In this document: positions 15,132 to 24,170 of the stretch, one piece after another
Layout of the letters: each line of letters starts with the position of its first letter
Numbering within the stretch: the first letter of the stretch is position 1
Assembly: GCF_020523605.1 (NCBI RefSeq)
Contig: NZ_JAJAQI010000015.1
Coordinates: forward strand, 1 to 64,000
Direction of reading: 5' to 3'
DNA length: 64,000 bases
Source: Roseicella aerolata
GTDB lineage: Bacteria; Pseudomonadota; Alphaproteobacteria; Acetobacterales; Acetobacteraceae
Notes under the pieces: model-generated
What the model was told of the DNA's origin: nothing
What the model saw: the letters and a program-made list of their open reading frames with translations, nothing else
Database searches by the model: none
Translations under genes and position numbers: made by a program

Positions 15132-16400
15132 CTACAGCGCCCGATGGGCGATGTCCCGCCGGCAGAACCCCTCGGGCCAGCCGATCGCATCCACCGCGGC
15201 ATAGGCCGCGTCGCGCGCCGCCCGCACCGAATCGCCGGTGGCGGCGATGCCGAGCACCCGGCCGCCCGTCGCCACCACCGCGCCATCCGCCCGCCGCGCC
15301 GTGCCGGCATGGAAGACCTGCACGCCGGGCACGGCGGCGGCCCGGTCCAGCCCGCGGATCTCGGTGCCCTTGGCGTAGCTGCCGGGGTAGCCCTTCGCCG
15401 CCATGACGACGACGAGGCTCGGGCGGGCGTCCCAGCGAAGGTCGAAGTCTTTCAGTTCCCCGTCGCAGGCCGCCAGCAGCGCCGCCAGCAGGTCGCTCCG
15501 CAGCCGCAGCATCAGCGCCTGGCATTCCGGGTCGCCGAAGCGGACATTGAACTCGATGAGCTTCGGGCCGCGATCGGTGATCATCAGCCCGGCGAAGAGC
15601 ACGCCGCGGAAGGGCGTGCCGCGCCGCGCCATCTCCGCCAGGGTCGGGCGGATGACCTCGGCCATCACCTGGTCCTGCAGCGCATCCGTGAAGACCGGCG
15701 GCGGGGAATAGGCGCCCATGCCGCCGGTATTCGGCCCCGTGTCGCCGTCGCCGACGCGCTTGTGGTCCTGCGCGGCGCCGAGGGCCAGCGCCGTCTCCCC
15801 GTCGCAGAGGGCGAAGAAGGAGACCTCCTGGCCGATCAGGCATTCCTCTATCACCACCGCGGCGCCGGCGGCGCCATGCACGCGGTCCTCCATGATATCG
15901 GCGATGGCGGCCTCGGCCTCCTCCACCGTCCCTGCCACCACCACGCCCTTGCCGGCGGCGAGGCCATCGGCCTTCACGACGATGGGGGCGCCCTGCGCGC
16001 GGATATGCGCCCTCGCGGCGGCCGGGTCCTCGAAGCGGGCCCAGGCGGCGGTGGGCACGCCGGCGGCGTCCGCGACCTCCTTGGTGAAGCTCTTGCTGCC
16101 CTCGAGTCGCGCCGCGGCGGCGCTCGGGCCGAAGCAGCGCAGGCCGGCAGCGGCGCAGGCATCGGCGAGGCCGAGGGTCAGCGGCGCCTCCGGCCCCGCC
16201 ACCACCAGGTCCACGGCCTGCGCCCTGGCGAAGGCGATCAGGCCGGCGATGTCCTCGGCCCCGATCGCCACGCATTCCGCCACCGCGGCGATGCCGGCAT
16301 TGCCCGGGGCGCACCAGAGCTTCGTCAGCAGGGGCGAGCCGGAAAGCGCCCAGCACAGCGCATGCTCCCGCCCGCCGCCGCCGACCACGAGGACCTTCAT
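15132..16400 (-). CDS. purD: Phosphoribosylamine--glycine ligase
   Basis: GAR synthetase of purine biosynthesis (422 residues, normal length), joining glycine to phosphoribosylamine with ATP. The N-terminus [19 protein letters not shown] is diagnostic. It is followed by [18 protein letters not shown], the ATP-grasp segment [18 protein letters not shown] (about 137-154) and [12 protein letters not shown], with the metal-binding [12 protein letters not shown] near residue 285. The gene is divergent from xseA with a 99-bp gap, an arrangement found in other alphaproteobacteria. The start at 16400 is fixed by the conserved N-terminus. Confidence 0.97.
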   Translation of the reverse strand: MKVLVVGGGGREHALCWALSGSPLLTKLWCAPGNAGIAAVAECVAIGAEDIAGLIAFARAQAVDLVVAGPEAPLTLGLADACAAAGLRCFGPSAAAARLEGSKSFTKEVADAAGVPTAAWARFEDPAAARAHIRAQGAPIVVKADGLAAGKGVVVAGTVEEAEAAIADIMEDRVHGAAGAAVVIEECLIGQEVSFFALCDGETALALGAAQDHKRVGDGDTGPNTGGMGAYSPPPVFTDALQDQVMAEVIRPTLAEMARRGTPFRGVLFAGLMITDRGPKLIEFNVRFGDPECQALMLRLRSDLLAALLAACDGELKDFDLRWDARPSLVVVMAAKGYPGSYAKGTEIRGLDRAAAVPGVQVFHAGTARRADGAVVATGGRVLGIAATGDSVRAARDAAYAAVDAIGWPEGFCRRDIAHRAL

Positions 16401-16499
16401 GCCTTGGTGCCTTCGCCTGTTGCGGCCGGTTCGGACCGCATCCTGAAACATCCGGGGAACGCCCTCCCCGCGCGGGCGCCCCTAGCATATCCTGCCCCG

Positions 16500-17981
16500 A
16501 TGGACACGACTCCGCCGCGCCCCCAGGGGACGAACACGGCCGCCAACATCCCGGAATTCGCGGTCTCCGAGATTGCCGGCGCCATCCGCCGCACGCTGGA
16601 GGACGCCTTCGGCCGGGTGCGGGTGCGGGGCGAGATCACCGAGCTCAAGCGCTACCCTTCCGGGCACATCTACCTCTCGCTCAAGGACGAGAACGCCAAG
16701 CTGGAATCGGTGATCTGGAAGACCTCGGTCCCCCGGCTGGCGATCAAGCCGGAGAACGGGGTGGAGGTGATCGCCACCGGCAGGATCGGCACCTACGCCG
16801 ACCGCTCGAAGTACCAGCTCGTCATCGACCGCCTGGACTATGCCGGCGAGGGCGCCCTGCTGGCGCGGATCGAGAAGCTGCGCCTGCGGCTGCTGGAGGA
16901 GGGGCTGTTCGCGCCGGAGCGCAAGCGCCGCCTGCCGGTCCTGCCGCGGGTGATCGGCGTCGTGACCTCCGAGCGGGGGGCGGTGATCCAGGACATCCGC
17001 ACCACCATCGCCCGGCGCTTCCCGCGCCACCTCATCCTCTGGCCCGTGGCGGTGCAGGGCCAGGGTTCCGCCGAGCAGATCGCGGCGGCCATACGGGGAT
17101 TCGGCGCGCTGCGCCCCGATGGCCCGGTGCCCCGGCCCGATGTGCTGATCGTGGCCCGCGGCGGCGGCAGCCTCGAGGACCTGATGGCCTTCAACGAGGA
17201 GATCGTGGTCCGCGCCGCGGCCGAGAGCCCGATCCCGCTGATCAGCGCGGTCGGGCACGAGACGGACACGACGCTGATCGACTTCGCCTCCGACCGCCGC
17301 GCCCCGACGCCGACCGCGGCGGCCGAGATGGCAATCCCGGCGCGGGCCGACCTGCTGGCCGACCTGGCGCAGACCGAGGCGCGGCTGCTGCAGGCCGGGC
17401 GTTCGATCCTCGACCGGGCGCGGCGGCGGCTGATGATGGCCGAGCGCGGCCTGCCGGATCTGCCCGGCATCCTGGGCGCCATGCGGCAGCGGCTGGAGGA
17501 CCGGGGCGAGCGGCTGGCCGTGGCGCTGCCGGGGCTGATCGAGCGCAAGCGCGGCATCCTGGCCCGCATCGCGCCCCGCCTGCCGCATCCGCGGGAGGGG
17601 ATCGCGGCCCGCCGCGCGGCGCTGGCGATGCTGGAGGCGCGCAAGGTCGCGGCCATGAAGCGCAGCCTGGCGCGCGCCGGCACCGCGCCGGCCCTGGCGC
17701 GCCTCTCCACCGCGCCGGTCGCGGCGCTGGTGCGGGAGAAGCGGGCGCGGCTGGAGGGGCTGGTGGCGCGGCTGGAGGGCGTGTCCTACCAGGCGGTGCT
17801 GGCGCGGGGCTTCGCGCTGGTCGCGGATGCCGAGGGCGCGCCGCTGACCAGCGCCGCCGCGGTGCCGCCGGGCGGCCGGCTGACGCTGACCTTCGGGGAT
17901 GGCCAGGTGGGCGCGACGGCGGATGGGGTGAAGCCGGCGCGCAGGAAGCGCGAGGGCGGCGACCAGGGGGCCTTGCTGTGA
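16500..17981 (+). CDS. xseA: Exodeoxyribonuclease VII large subunit
   Basis: Catalytic subunit (493 residues) of the nuclease that degrades single-stranded DNA to oligonucleotides. The N-terminal OB-fold (about 18-110) starts with NIPEFAVSEIAGAIRRTLED and contains GHIYLSLKDENAKLESVIWK. The catalytic region has GVVTSERGAVIQDI, RGGGSLEDLMAFN and SAVGHETDTTLIDFASD. A long helical part and the C-terminal QAVLARGFALV segment follow. The small subunit gene (xseB) is not in the window. The stop overlaps the start of the next gene. Confidence 0.97.
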   Translation: MDTTPPRPQGTNTAANIPEFAVSEIAGAIRRTLEDAFGRVRVRGEITELKRYPSGHIYLSLKDENAKLESVIWKTSVPRLAIKPENGVEVIATGRIGTYADRSKYQLVIDRLDYAGEGALLARIEKLRLRLLEEGLFAPERKRRLPVLPRVIGVVTSERGAVIQDIRTTIARRFPRHLILWPVAVQGQGSAEQIAAAIRGFGALRPDGPVPRPDVLIVARGGGSLEDLMAFNEEIVVRAAAESPIPLISAVGHETDTTLIDFASDRRAPTPTAAAEMAIPARADLLADLAQTEARLLQAGRSILDRARRRLMMAERGLPDLPGILGAMRQRLEDRGERLAVALPGLIERKRGILARIAPRLPHPREGIAARRAALAMLEARKVAAMKRSLARAGTAPALARLSTAPVAALVREKRARLEGLVARLEGVSYQAVLARGFALVADAEGAPLTSAAAVPPGGRLTLTFGDGQVGATADGVKPARRKREGGDQGALL

Positions 17982-18934
17982 TGCGGACAGAGCGGCGGGG
18001 TGACCTCCCCCAACTGGATGCCTCCGGCGTCCAACCTTCCTCCTCCCCGGACTCCAGGACCCGGCGGTTCAGCCGGCGGCCCCGGGGACAGGCAAGGGCG
18101 TTGGATGCCCAGGGCGTCCAAGGGGGAACAGCGTCCCCCGCCCTGCCCCGCCGCGGCCTGCTCGCCCTTCCCGTCCTGGCCGCCCTGCCCGCCCGCGCCG
18201 CCGGCCTCTCCCAGGGCGCGCTCGTCACCGGCCGCGTCGCCCCCGGCACGCGCCTCGCCCTCGATGGCCGCGCGCTGCGGGTCGGCCCGGGCGGCGAATA
18301 CGCCTTCGGCCTCGGCCGCGACCACGGGGCGGAGGCGGTGCTGACCGTGATCCCGCCGGGTGGCCGGGCGGAGCAGCAGCGCCTGCCGGTCGGGAAGCGG
18401 CAATGGCCGGTGCAGTCCATCACGGGCCTGCCGCCGGCGCAGGTGACGCCGGATGCCGAGGCACTGCGGCGCATCACGGCGGAGCGCGAGCGCCTGGCCG
18501 CGGCGCGCGCCGTGGACAGCGCCCTGACCCATTTCGCCGAGGGCTTCGTGCTGCCCGCACGCGGGCGGGTCAGCGGAGTCTTCGGCAGCCAGCGCATCCT
18601 GAACGGGGAACCGCGGCAGCCGCATTACGGCTTCGACATCGCCGCCCCCACCGGCACGCCGATCTTCGCCGCCGCCGCGGGCATGGTGACGCTGGCCGGG
18701 GATTTCTTCTTCTTCGGCCGGATCATCGTGCTGGACCATGGGCATGGGGTGAACACGCTCTATGCCCATTGCGCCTCGGTGGAGGTGGCGGAGGGGCAGC
18801 GCGTTCCGGCCGGGCAGCGCATCGGCGCCATCGGCGCCACCGGCCGGGTGACCGGGCCGCACCTGCATTTCGGCCTGTCCTGGTACGCCACCTGGCTGGA
18901 CCCGCAGCCGGTGCTGCCCCCGGTGGAGGGCTGA
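17978..18934 (+). CDS. M23 family metallopeptidase with an unusual N-terminal extension
   Basis: A LytM-type peptidoglycan peptidase (318 residues as read). The catalytic domain (about 195-305) has all zinc-site motifs: HYGFDIAAPTGTPIFAA, LDHGHGVNTLYAHC and GRVTGPHLHFGL. A signal-like stretch (PRRGLLALPVLAALPARAAG) begins only after about 57 residues. The preceding residues are low-complexity, with a repeated LDASGVQ / LDAQGVQ motif, and coincide with repeat-like DNA. The only ATG/GTG starts that fit are GTG at 17978, with AGGGGG 7 nt upstream and overlapping the xseA stop, and the adjacent ATG at 17981; a TTG near 18101 would remove most of the extension. The start is therefore doubtful, but the enzyme assignment is firm. 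Confidence 0.88.
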   Translation: MMRTERRGDLPQLDASGVQPSSSPDSRTRRFSRRPRGQARALDAQGVQGGTASPALPRRGLLALPVLAALPARAAGLSQGALVTGRVAPGTRLALDGRALRVGPGGEYAFGLGRDHGAEAVLTVIPPGGRAEQQRLPVGKRQWPVQSITGLPPAQVTPDAEALRRITAERERLAAARAVDSALTHFAEGFVLPARGRVSGVFGSQRILNGEPRQPHYGFDIAAPTGTPIFAAAAGMVTLAGDFFFFGRIIVLDHGHGVNTLYAHCASVEVAEGQRVPAGQRIGAIGATGRVTGPHLHFGLSWYATWLDPQPVLPPVEG

Positions 18935-18983
18935 AACCGCCGCCCGCCGCGGCGGTTGAGGCACGACGCTTGGCAGGCGCGGC

Positions 18984-19030
18984 GAGCAGGGTCACGCCTC
19001 CGGGCGGTCCCGCCTCCCGGCGATCTGCTC
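18984..19030 (+). repeat. 47-nt dispersed palindromic repeat, copy 3
   Basis: Ends GAGCAGGGT and GATCTGCTC, interior CACGCCTCCGGGC ... CTCCCGGCGATC; same length and orientation as 4634-4680 and 38587-38633. It ends 13 bp before the SDR start codon, so the hairpin would sit directly beside that gene's ribosome-binding site. Confidence 0.65.
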
Positions 19031-19043
19031 TTGGAGGGATGCG

Positions 19044-19796
19044 ATGGCTGACAATTTCGCCCGGTACCCGAGCCTCCAGGACCGGGTGGTCCTGATCACC
19101 GGCGGGGCGAGCGGCATCGGCGCCTCGCTGGTCGAGCATTTCGCGGCGCAGGGCTCGCGCACCGCCTTCCTCGATTTCGACGAGCAGAACGGCGCACGGG
19201 TGGCGGAACGCACCGGCGCGCTGTTCCTGCGCTGCGACCTGCGCGACATCGCGGCACTGCGCGCGGCGATCGGGCAGGTGCGGGAGCGCCTCGGCCTGGT
19301 CACCGTGCTGGTCAACAACGCCGCGCGCGACGACCGCCATGGCTGGGAAACGGTGGAGCCCGACTACTGGGACGAGCGCATGCAGACCAACCTGCGCCAC
19401 CAGTTCTTCTGCGCCCAGGCGGTGGCGCCGATGATGAAGGAGGCCGGCCATGGCTCCATCATCAGCATGGGCAGCGTCTCCTGGATGAAGGCGCAGGGCG
19501 GCATGCCGGCCTATACCGCGGCCAAGGCCGCGGTGCGCGGGCTGGCGCGCGGGCTGGCACGGGACCTCGGGCCCTTCGGCATCCGCTCGAACGAGGTGGT
19601 GCCGGGCTGGATCTTCACCGAGCGGCAGGAGCAGCTCTGGGCCTCGCCGGAGGCGGTGGCCGCGAACATGGAGCGGCAATGCCTGAAGGAGAAGCTCTAT
19701 CCGCCGGACATCGCGCGCATGGTGCTGTGGCTGGCGGCGGATGACAGCCGCCTGGTGACGGCGCAGACCTTCATCGTGGATGGCGGGGCGGTGTAG
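19044..19796 (+). CDS. SDR family oxidoreductase
   Basis: A classical short-chain dehydrogenase (250 residues) with TGGASGIG for NAD(P) binding (about residues 20-27), NNAA (about 91-94), the catalytic Ser in SMGSVSWM and the YTAAK pair (about 155-159). An Asp (FLDFDEQ) after the second strand suggests NAD rather than NADP. The overall layout resembles sugar dehydrogenases acting on xylose or arabinose, but the substrate cannot be assigned. The start has GGAGGGATG upstream and is certain. It stands alone between an M23 peptidase gene and a convergent binding-protein gene. Confidence 0.92.
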   Translation: MADNFARYPSLQDRVVLITGGASGIGASLVEHFAAQGSRTAFLDFDEQNGARVAERTGALFLRCDLRDIAALRAAIGQVRERLGLVTVLVNNAARDDRHGWETVEPDYWDERMQTNLRHQFFCAQAVAPMMKEAGHGSIISMGSVSWMKAQGGMPAYTAAKAAVRGLARGLARDLGPFGIRSNEVVPGWIFTERQEQLWASPEAVAANMERQCLKEKLYPPDIARMVLWLAADDSRLVTAQTFIVDGGAV

Positions 19797-19835
19797 CGCA
19801 CCGCTGCCTTCGGCAGGTCCCGGCATGGGCAGGAC

Positions 19836-19896
19836 CCGGACCGATCCGGCCCAGGTCCTGGCCTTGGCAGGGCAGCGTGGGGGGACAGGGTCCCCC
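19836..19896 (+). repeat. Dispersed repeat with terminal hairpin, copy 2
   Basis: Core CCGATCCGGCCCAGGTCCTGG and then the hairpin GGGGGGAC / AGG / GTCCCCCC (19878-19896). It lies between the convergent SDR and binding-protein genes, a position that would suit a bidirectional terminator, though no T-run is present. Confidence 0.6.
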
Positions 19897-19904
19897 CGCA
19901 TCCC

Positions 19905-20930
19905 TCACCGCAGCGGCAGCGCGTAGAGCAGCCCGCCCCTGGTCCAGATCTCGTTCGGCCCGCGCTCCAGCCCCACCGGCGTGTCCGGCCCCATGGTGCG
20001 GTCGTAGATCTCGCCGTAATTCCCGACGGCGCGGATGACGTTGTAGGCCCAGCTCCGGTCCAGCTTCAGCGACTCGCCCAGTTCCGGCGTCACGCCCAGC
20101 AGGCGGCGGGTGTTCGGGTTCTGGCTGGTGCGGCGCATCTCCTCCGCATTGGCCTTGGTCACCCCCTGCTCCTCCGCCTCGATCAGGGCATAGGTGTACC
20201 AGCGCACCAGGTCGAACCATTGCGGGTCGTCGCGGCGGACATAGGCGCCGTGGGGCTCCTTGCTGAAGCGCTCCGGCAGGATGGTCCATTCCTTCGGGTT
20301 GGGCAGGGAGGAGCGCGCGCCGGCGAGCTGCGAGGCATCCGTGCCGAAGGCATCGCAGCGCCCGGCGACCAGCGCCGCGACGGCCTGGTCCGTCCGCTCG
20401 AACAGCACGGGCTGGAAGCCCTGCCTGATGCTGCGGAAATAGTCCGCCGTCACCTGCTCGTTGGTCGTGCCCTGGATCAGGCAGATGGTGGCGCCGGCCA
20501 TCTCGCTGGCTTTCGAGATGCCGGCATTCGCGCGCACCATGAAGCCGTGGCCGTCGTAGAAATAGGTGACGGCGTGCCGGAGGCCGAGCGTGGTGTCGCG
20601 CAGCATGGTCTGGGTGCTGGTGCGGAAGAGCACATCCACCTCGCCCGAGCCCAGCGCGGTGAAGCGCGTGGAGGAGGAGAGCGGCACGAAGCGCACCCTG
20701 GCCGGGTCGTTGAAGATTGCCACCGCCAGGCCGCGGCAGAGATCCACATCCATTCCCTGCCAGGTGCCGCGGCTGTCCGGCAGGGCGAAGCCCGCGACGC
20801 CGGTATGGATGCCGCAGATGAGCTGGCCGCGCGCCTTGATGGCCTCCAGCGTCTGCTGCGCCTGGGCGGCCGCGCCGGTGAACAGCGCGCAGGCGAATGC
20901 CGCGGCGGCGATGAGACCTCGTCCCAGCAT
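19905..20930 (-). CDS. Amino acid ABC transporter substrate-binding protein (AapJ-like)
   Basis: A periplasmic solute-binding protein (341 residues) with a clear signal peptide (MLGRGLIAAAAFACALFTGAAAQAQ). The mature start (QTLEAIKARGQLICGI, then GVAGFALPDSRGTWQGMDVDLC) and the C-terminal NYGEIYDRTMGPDT are typical of the general L-amino-acid binding proteins AapJ/BztA. No permease or ATPase gene for such a transporter adjoins it, so it either uses a system encoded elsewhere or has a sensing role. The start is supported by the signal peptide. Confidence 0.9.
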   Translation of the reverse strand: MLGRGLIAAAAFACALFTGAAAQAQQTLEAIKARGQLICGIHTGVAGFALPDSRGTWQGMDVDLCRGLAVAIFNDPARVRFVPLSSSTRFTALGSGEVDVLFRTSTQTMLRDTTLGLRHAVTYFYDGHGFMVRANAGISKASEMAGATICLIQGTTNEQVTADYFRSIRQGFQPVLFERTDQAVAALVAGRCDAFGTDASQLAGARSSLPNPKEWTILPERFSKEPHGAYVRRDDPQWFDLVRWYTYALIEAEEQGVTKANAEEMRRTSQNPNTRRLLGVTPELGESLKLDRSWAYNVIRAVGNYGEIYDRTMGPDTPVGLERGPNEIWTRGGLLYALPLR

Positions 20931-21009
20931 GCTTCCCGGACCCTTCTCTCGGAACGGGCCCGACGTTCCTGCCCAGAACGCAGGCTGTCAACGGCTCGTC
21001 GGCCCCGAA

Positions 21010-21795
21010 TCAGGGCGACGGAACGGCCCCTGCCTCTTTCATGGGCACGATGCGCCCATCCTCCATCGCGATGATGCGGTCCGCGATGTCGAGGATGCGC
21101 GGGTCATGGGTGACGAGCAGGATCGGCACGCCGCGCCGCCGGGCGAGGTCCCGCAGCAGCCGCACCACCTCCCCGCCCGATTGCCGGTCGAGCGCCGCGG
21201 TCGGCTCATCCGCCAGGATCAGGCCGGGATCGCCGGCCAGCGCGCGGGCCACCGCCACGCGCTGCCGCTGTCCGCCCGAGAGCTGGTCGGGCCGGCTGCC
21301 GCCGCGATCGCCGAGGCCGACCGCGGCCAGCATGGCGGTCGCGCGCGCGAGCCGCCCGGCCTCGGTCGTCGCGGGGTCCAGTTCCAGCGCCATCGCCACA
21401 TTCTGCTGCGCCGTGAGGAAGCCGAGCAGGTTGTGCTGCTGGAAGATGAAGCCGATGCGCCGGCGCAGCGCCACGCGCTCGCCCTCCGCCGCCCCCATCA
21501 GCTCCTGGCCCAGCACGCGGCAGCTTCCCTCCTGCATCGCCCGGAGCGCGCCGATCAGCGTCAGCAGCGTGGTCTTGCCGCTGCCGGAGGGGCCCGTCAG
21601 CAGCACGATCTCGCCGGGCCGCACCGTCAGCGCGATGTCGCGCAGCACCGGCCGGCGCAGCTCGCCCTCCCCATAGGCGTAGGAGAGGCCGCTGATCTCG
21701 ACCGGCGCCGGGCCGGCCGGGGCGGGCAGCCGCCCGATCACCGGAGCGCCTTCAGGCGTGGAGGCGTGCATCGGCCGGCCGGGAAGCGCATCCAT
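21010..21795 (-). CDS. devA: ABC transporter ATP-binding protein, DevA family
   Basis: ATPase (261 residues) of a DevBCA-type exporter, which works with an outer-membrane TolC-like channel. Motifs: Walker A GPSGSGKTT (about residues 67-75), Q-loop FIFQQHNLLGFLTA (characteristic of DevA/LolD/MacB relatives), signature LSGGQRQRVAVA, Walker B LILADEPTAALD and the switch His VTHD. The start codon overlaps the last base of the permease stop codon (TGATG). Last gene of the TetR operon. In cyanobacteria this family exports heterocyst glycolipids; the cargo here is unknown. Confidence 0.88.
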   Translation of the reverse strand: MDALPGRPMHASTPEGAPVIGRLPAPAGPAPVEISGLSYAYGEGELRRPVLRDIALTVRPGEIVLLTGPSGSGKTTLLTLIGALRAMQEGSCRVLGQELMGAAEGERVALRRRIGFIFQQHNLLGFLTAQQNVAMALELDPATTEAGRLARATAMLAAVGLGDRGGSRPDQLSGGQRQRVAVARALAGDPGLILADEPTAALDRQSGGEVVRLLRDLARRRGVPILLVTHDPRILDIADRIIAMEDGRIVPMKEAGAVPSP

Positions 21796-23075
21796 CAGAA
21801 CATGTCCGCGGGGTTGGCGTCCCGCAGCTTGCGCATGGCAAGCAGGCCGGCCGCGGCGCACATCGTGAAGATCATGGCGAAGACGCCGAGCGCGCGTTCC
21901 GTATCCATCGCCAGCGGCAGGAAGGTGCCCTTGCCCACGACGTCATAGAGCAGGGCCGAGAGCATGAAGCCCGGGAGAAAGCCGAGCACGGCGAGGATGA
22001 GCGCGGCCGAGAGCACGGCGCGGCCGAGATAGAGGTTCGAATAGCCCATCGCCTTCAGCGTGGCGTATTCCTTGAGATGGCTGGCGATGTCGCTGAACAG
22101 GATCTGGTAGACGATCACCATCCCGACGATCAGCCCCATGATGCTGCCGAACATGAAGATGAAGCCGATCGGCGTCGCCTCCTCCCAGTAACTGCGCTCA
22201 TGCGCGACGAGCTGCGGCTGGGTCAGCACCATGACATCGGGCGGCATGATCTGCCGCAGCCGCGCGACCGCGGCCTCCCGGTCCGCGCCGGGGGCCAGCC
22301 TGATGGCGACGAGATCCACCTGGCTCGGCAGCCGCTCCTTCACCACGCGGCGGAAATTCAGCTCCGACATCACCACATTGCCGTCGGCGCGGAAGGAGGG
22401 GCCGATCTCGACCAGCCCGACCACCTCCATCATGCGGTTGGCGACCTGCACCTCGAAGGGGCCGCGCTCGGCCAGCAGCCGCGGCACCGGGCCGAATTCG
22501 GGGCGGGAGCGCAGGTCGAAGGCCATGCTGTCCTGCCGCTTCAGCGCCTCGGCCAGCGGGGCGAGGCCGGGGAAGTCCATCACCCCGGATTCGATGTCGA
22601 AGCCGATGAGCTGGACGGCGCGGCGGGTGCCGTCCTCCGGGTTCCGCCAGGTCGCCTGGGTCAGGTAGACCGGCACGGCCGCCCGCACCTCGGGCAGCGC
22701 CATGGCCTGGCTGGCGCGCACGCGCGGGAGCATCTCCGGCTTGAAGCTCACCGTCGTCAGCGGGTGCATCAGGAAGATGTCGGCCCGCATGGCCGAGAGC
22801 AGCGCCGTCGCGCTGTCGAAGAGCGCGGAGCGGAAGCCGAGCTGCATGAAGACCAGGACGCAGGCGAACATGACGCCGGCGATGGCGGAGAAGAGCCGCG
22901 CCCTCTCCGCCCGCAACTGCCGCCAGGCGAGCCGCGCCGGCAGCAGCAGCGCGGCGCCCGGGCGGGCGCGCGGCGCGCGGGATTCCGGCGGCGGCGCGTC
23001 GCCGGTCAGCTCCGGCGCCCAGGGGAGGAGGCCGGGCGCCGGGGGCGCCGGGGCCTCAAGCGGATAGGCGGTCAT
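21795..23075 (-). CDS. devC: ABC transporter permease, DevC family
   Basis: A 426-residue membrane subunit of the exporter. After a proline-rich cytoplasmic N-terminus (about 45 residues), LPARLAWRQLRAERARLFSA leads into the first membrane segment (about 65-85). A large periplasmic domain (about 90-290) and three C-terminal membrane segments follow, the MacB/DevC FtsX-like layout. The segment LKEYATLKAMGYSN is the usual coupling helix. The ATG at 23075 overlaps the stop of the membrane-fusion gene by 4 bp (ATGA); longer readings are arginine-rich shadow. Confidence 0.88.
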   Translation of the reverse strand: MTAYPLEAPAPPAPGLLPWAPELTGDAPPPESRAPRARPGAALLLPARLAWRQLRAERARLFSAIAGVMFACVLVFMQLGFRSALFDSATALLSAMRADIFLMHPLTTVSFKPEMLPRVRASQAMALPEVRAAVPVYLTQATWRNPEDGTRRAVQLIGFDIESGVMDFPGLAPLAEALKRQDSMAFDLRSRPEFGPVPRLLAERGPFEVQVANRMMEVVGLVEIGPSFRADGNVVMSELNFRRVVKERLPSQVDLVAIRLAPGADREAAVARLRQIMPPDVMVLTQPQLVAHERSYWEEATPIGFIFMFGSIMGLIVGMVIVYQILFSDIASHLKEYATLKAMGYSNLYLGRAVLSAALILAVLGFLPGFMLSALLYDVVGKGTFLPLAMDTERALGVFAMIFTMCAAAGLLAMRKLRDANPADMF

Positions 23076-24154
23076 GGCCGGATCGCCACCTGCACCTGCA
23101 TGTTGGTCCGCCGCTCCAGCACCGCGCGGCCTTCCTCGCCGAGGGTGAGGCGCACCTCGACCGTGCGGGCATCGACGGCGGCGACCGGGTCGGTGCCGGC
23201 CTGGGTCGTGCGCCGCACCAGCCAGCCGATCTCGCACACCGTCGCGGGGTAGCGGCGGGACTCGCCCGGCACCACCACCTCGGCCGGCGCGCCCTCCCGC
23301 AGGCGCGGCAGGTCGGTCTCGAAGACATCGGCCACCACGTCCAGGCGCGAGAGATCGGCAAGGTCGAGCAGCCCCTCCGTCCCCACCTGGTCGCCCGGAC
23401 GCGCGTAGATCTTGAGGATGGTGCCGGCGATCGGCGCGAGGATGCGCGACAGCGCCGCATCGGCGCGCGCCTTCCGCAGCGCCGCCTCGGCGGCGGCCAG
23501 CTCGGCCTCGGCGACTGCCAGGTCCTCCGGCCGGGGCGTTAGCAGACGCTGCAGCTCCGCCTCGGCCTCGGCGCGCTCGGCGGCGGCGCGGCTGGCGGCG
23601 AAGCGGTTGCGCTCGGCGGCGGCGATGTTGCCGGCGCCGGAAGGCAGCAGCGCCTCGGCCCGCTCGGCCTCCCGCCGCGCGCTCGCCTCGGCGGCCTGCA
23701 ACGCCTGGATGCGGGCGCGCTGCGCCCCGATCTCCTCCGGCCGGCCGGCGGCGCGGATGCGGGCCAGGGCGGCGCGGGCCTGCGCGACCTGCGCCTCCGC
23801 CTGCGCGACGGCGGCGTCGCGCTGCGCGGCATCGGCGAAGACGGCGAGGAGCTGCCCCTCCTCCACCCGGTCGCCCTCGGCGACCAGCAGCCGGTCCAGC
23901 CGGGCGATGCTGAAGCCGCCGGGCTGGTTCAGCTTGCGGATGCGTGAGGCCGGCTCCACCCGGCCGAGCGCGCCGACGCCGATGGGCGCCGCGGCGACCG
24001 GGGCCGGGGGCACGGTCCGGTCGGCGGTGCCGTCGCGGGTCCAGAGCAGGGCGCCCGCCCCCGCCGCGCCCAGCGCCAGCACCGCCAGCAGCAGGGCCTT
24101 GCGGGTCACGGGACGGCGCCCCCGACCGGCGGGATGCGGCGCGGCGCCGCGCAT
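23072..24154 (-). CDS. devB: HlyD/DevB family membrane-fusion protein
   Basis: Periplasmic adaptor (about 360 residues) linking the DevCA pump to an outer-membrane channel. One N-terminal membrane anchor (KALLLAVLALGAAGAGALLW), a lipoyl-like half (IGVGALGRVEPASRIRKL), a long Ala/Glu-rich coiled-coil hairpin (about residues 110-230), then the second lipoyl half (ILAPIAGTILKIYARPGDQV) and a beta-barrel part. I start at the ATG at 24154, which clears the preceding small gene. A GTG at 24109, right before the membrane anchor, is also possible. Confidence 0.87.
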   Translation of the reverse strand: MRGAAPHPAGRGRRPVTRKALLLAVLALGAAGAGALLWTRDGTADRTVPPAPVAAAPIGVGALGRVEPASRIRKLNQPGGFSIARLDRLLVAEGDRVEEGQLLAVFADAAQRDAAVAQAEAQVAQARAALARIRAAGRPEEIGAQRARIQALQAAEASARREAERAEALLPSGAGNIAAAERNRFAASRAAAERAEAEAELQRLLTPRPEDLAVAEAELAAAEAALRKARADAALSRILAPIAGTILKIYARPGDQVGTEGLLDLADLSRLDVVADVFETDLPRLREGAPAEVVVPGESRRYPATVCEIGWLVRRTTQAGTDPVAAVDARTVEVRLTLGEEGRAVLERRTNMQVQVAIRP

Positions 24155-24170
24155 GGCCTGCGCTGCCGGG

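Noticed and set aside
14065-16488. An 807-codon fusion reading of purD region and beta-lactamase
   Set aside because: Only the last 291 codons are real (beta-lactamase). The N-terminal part is purD read out of frame, so there is no fusion protein.
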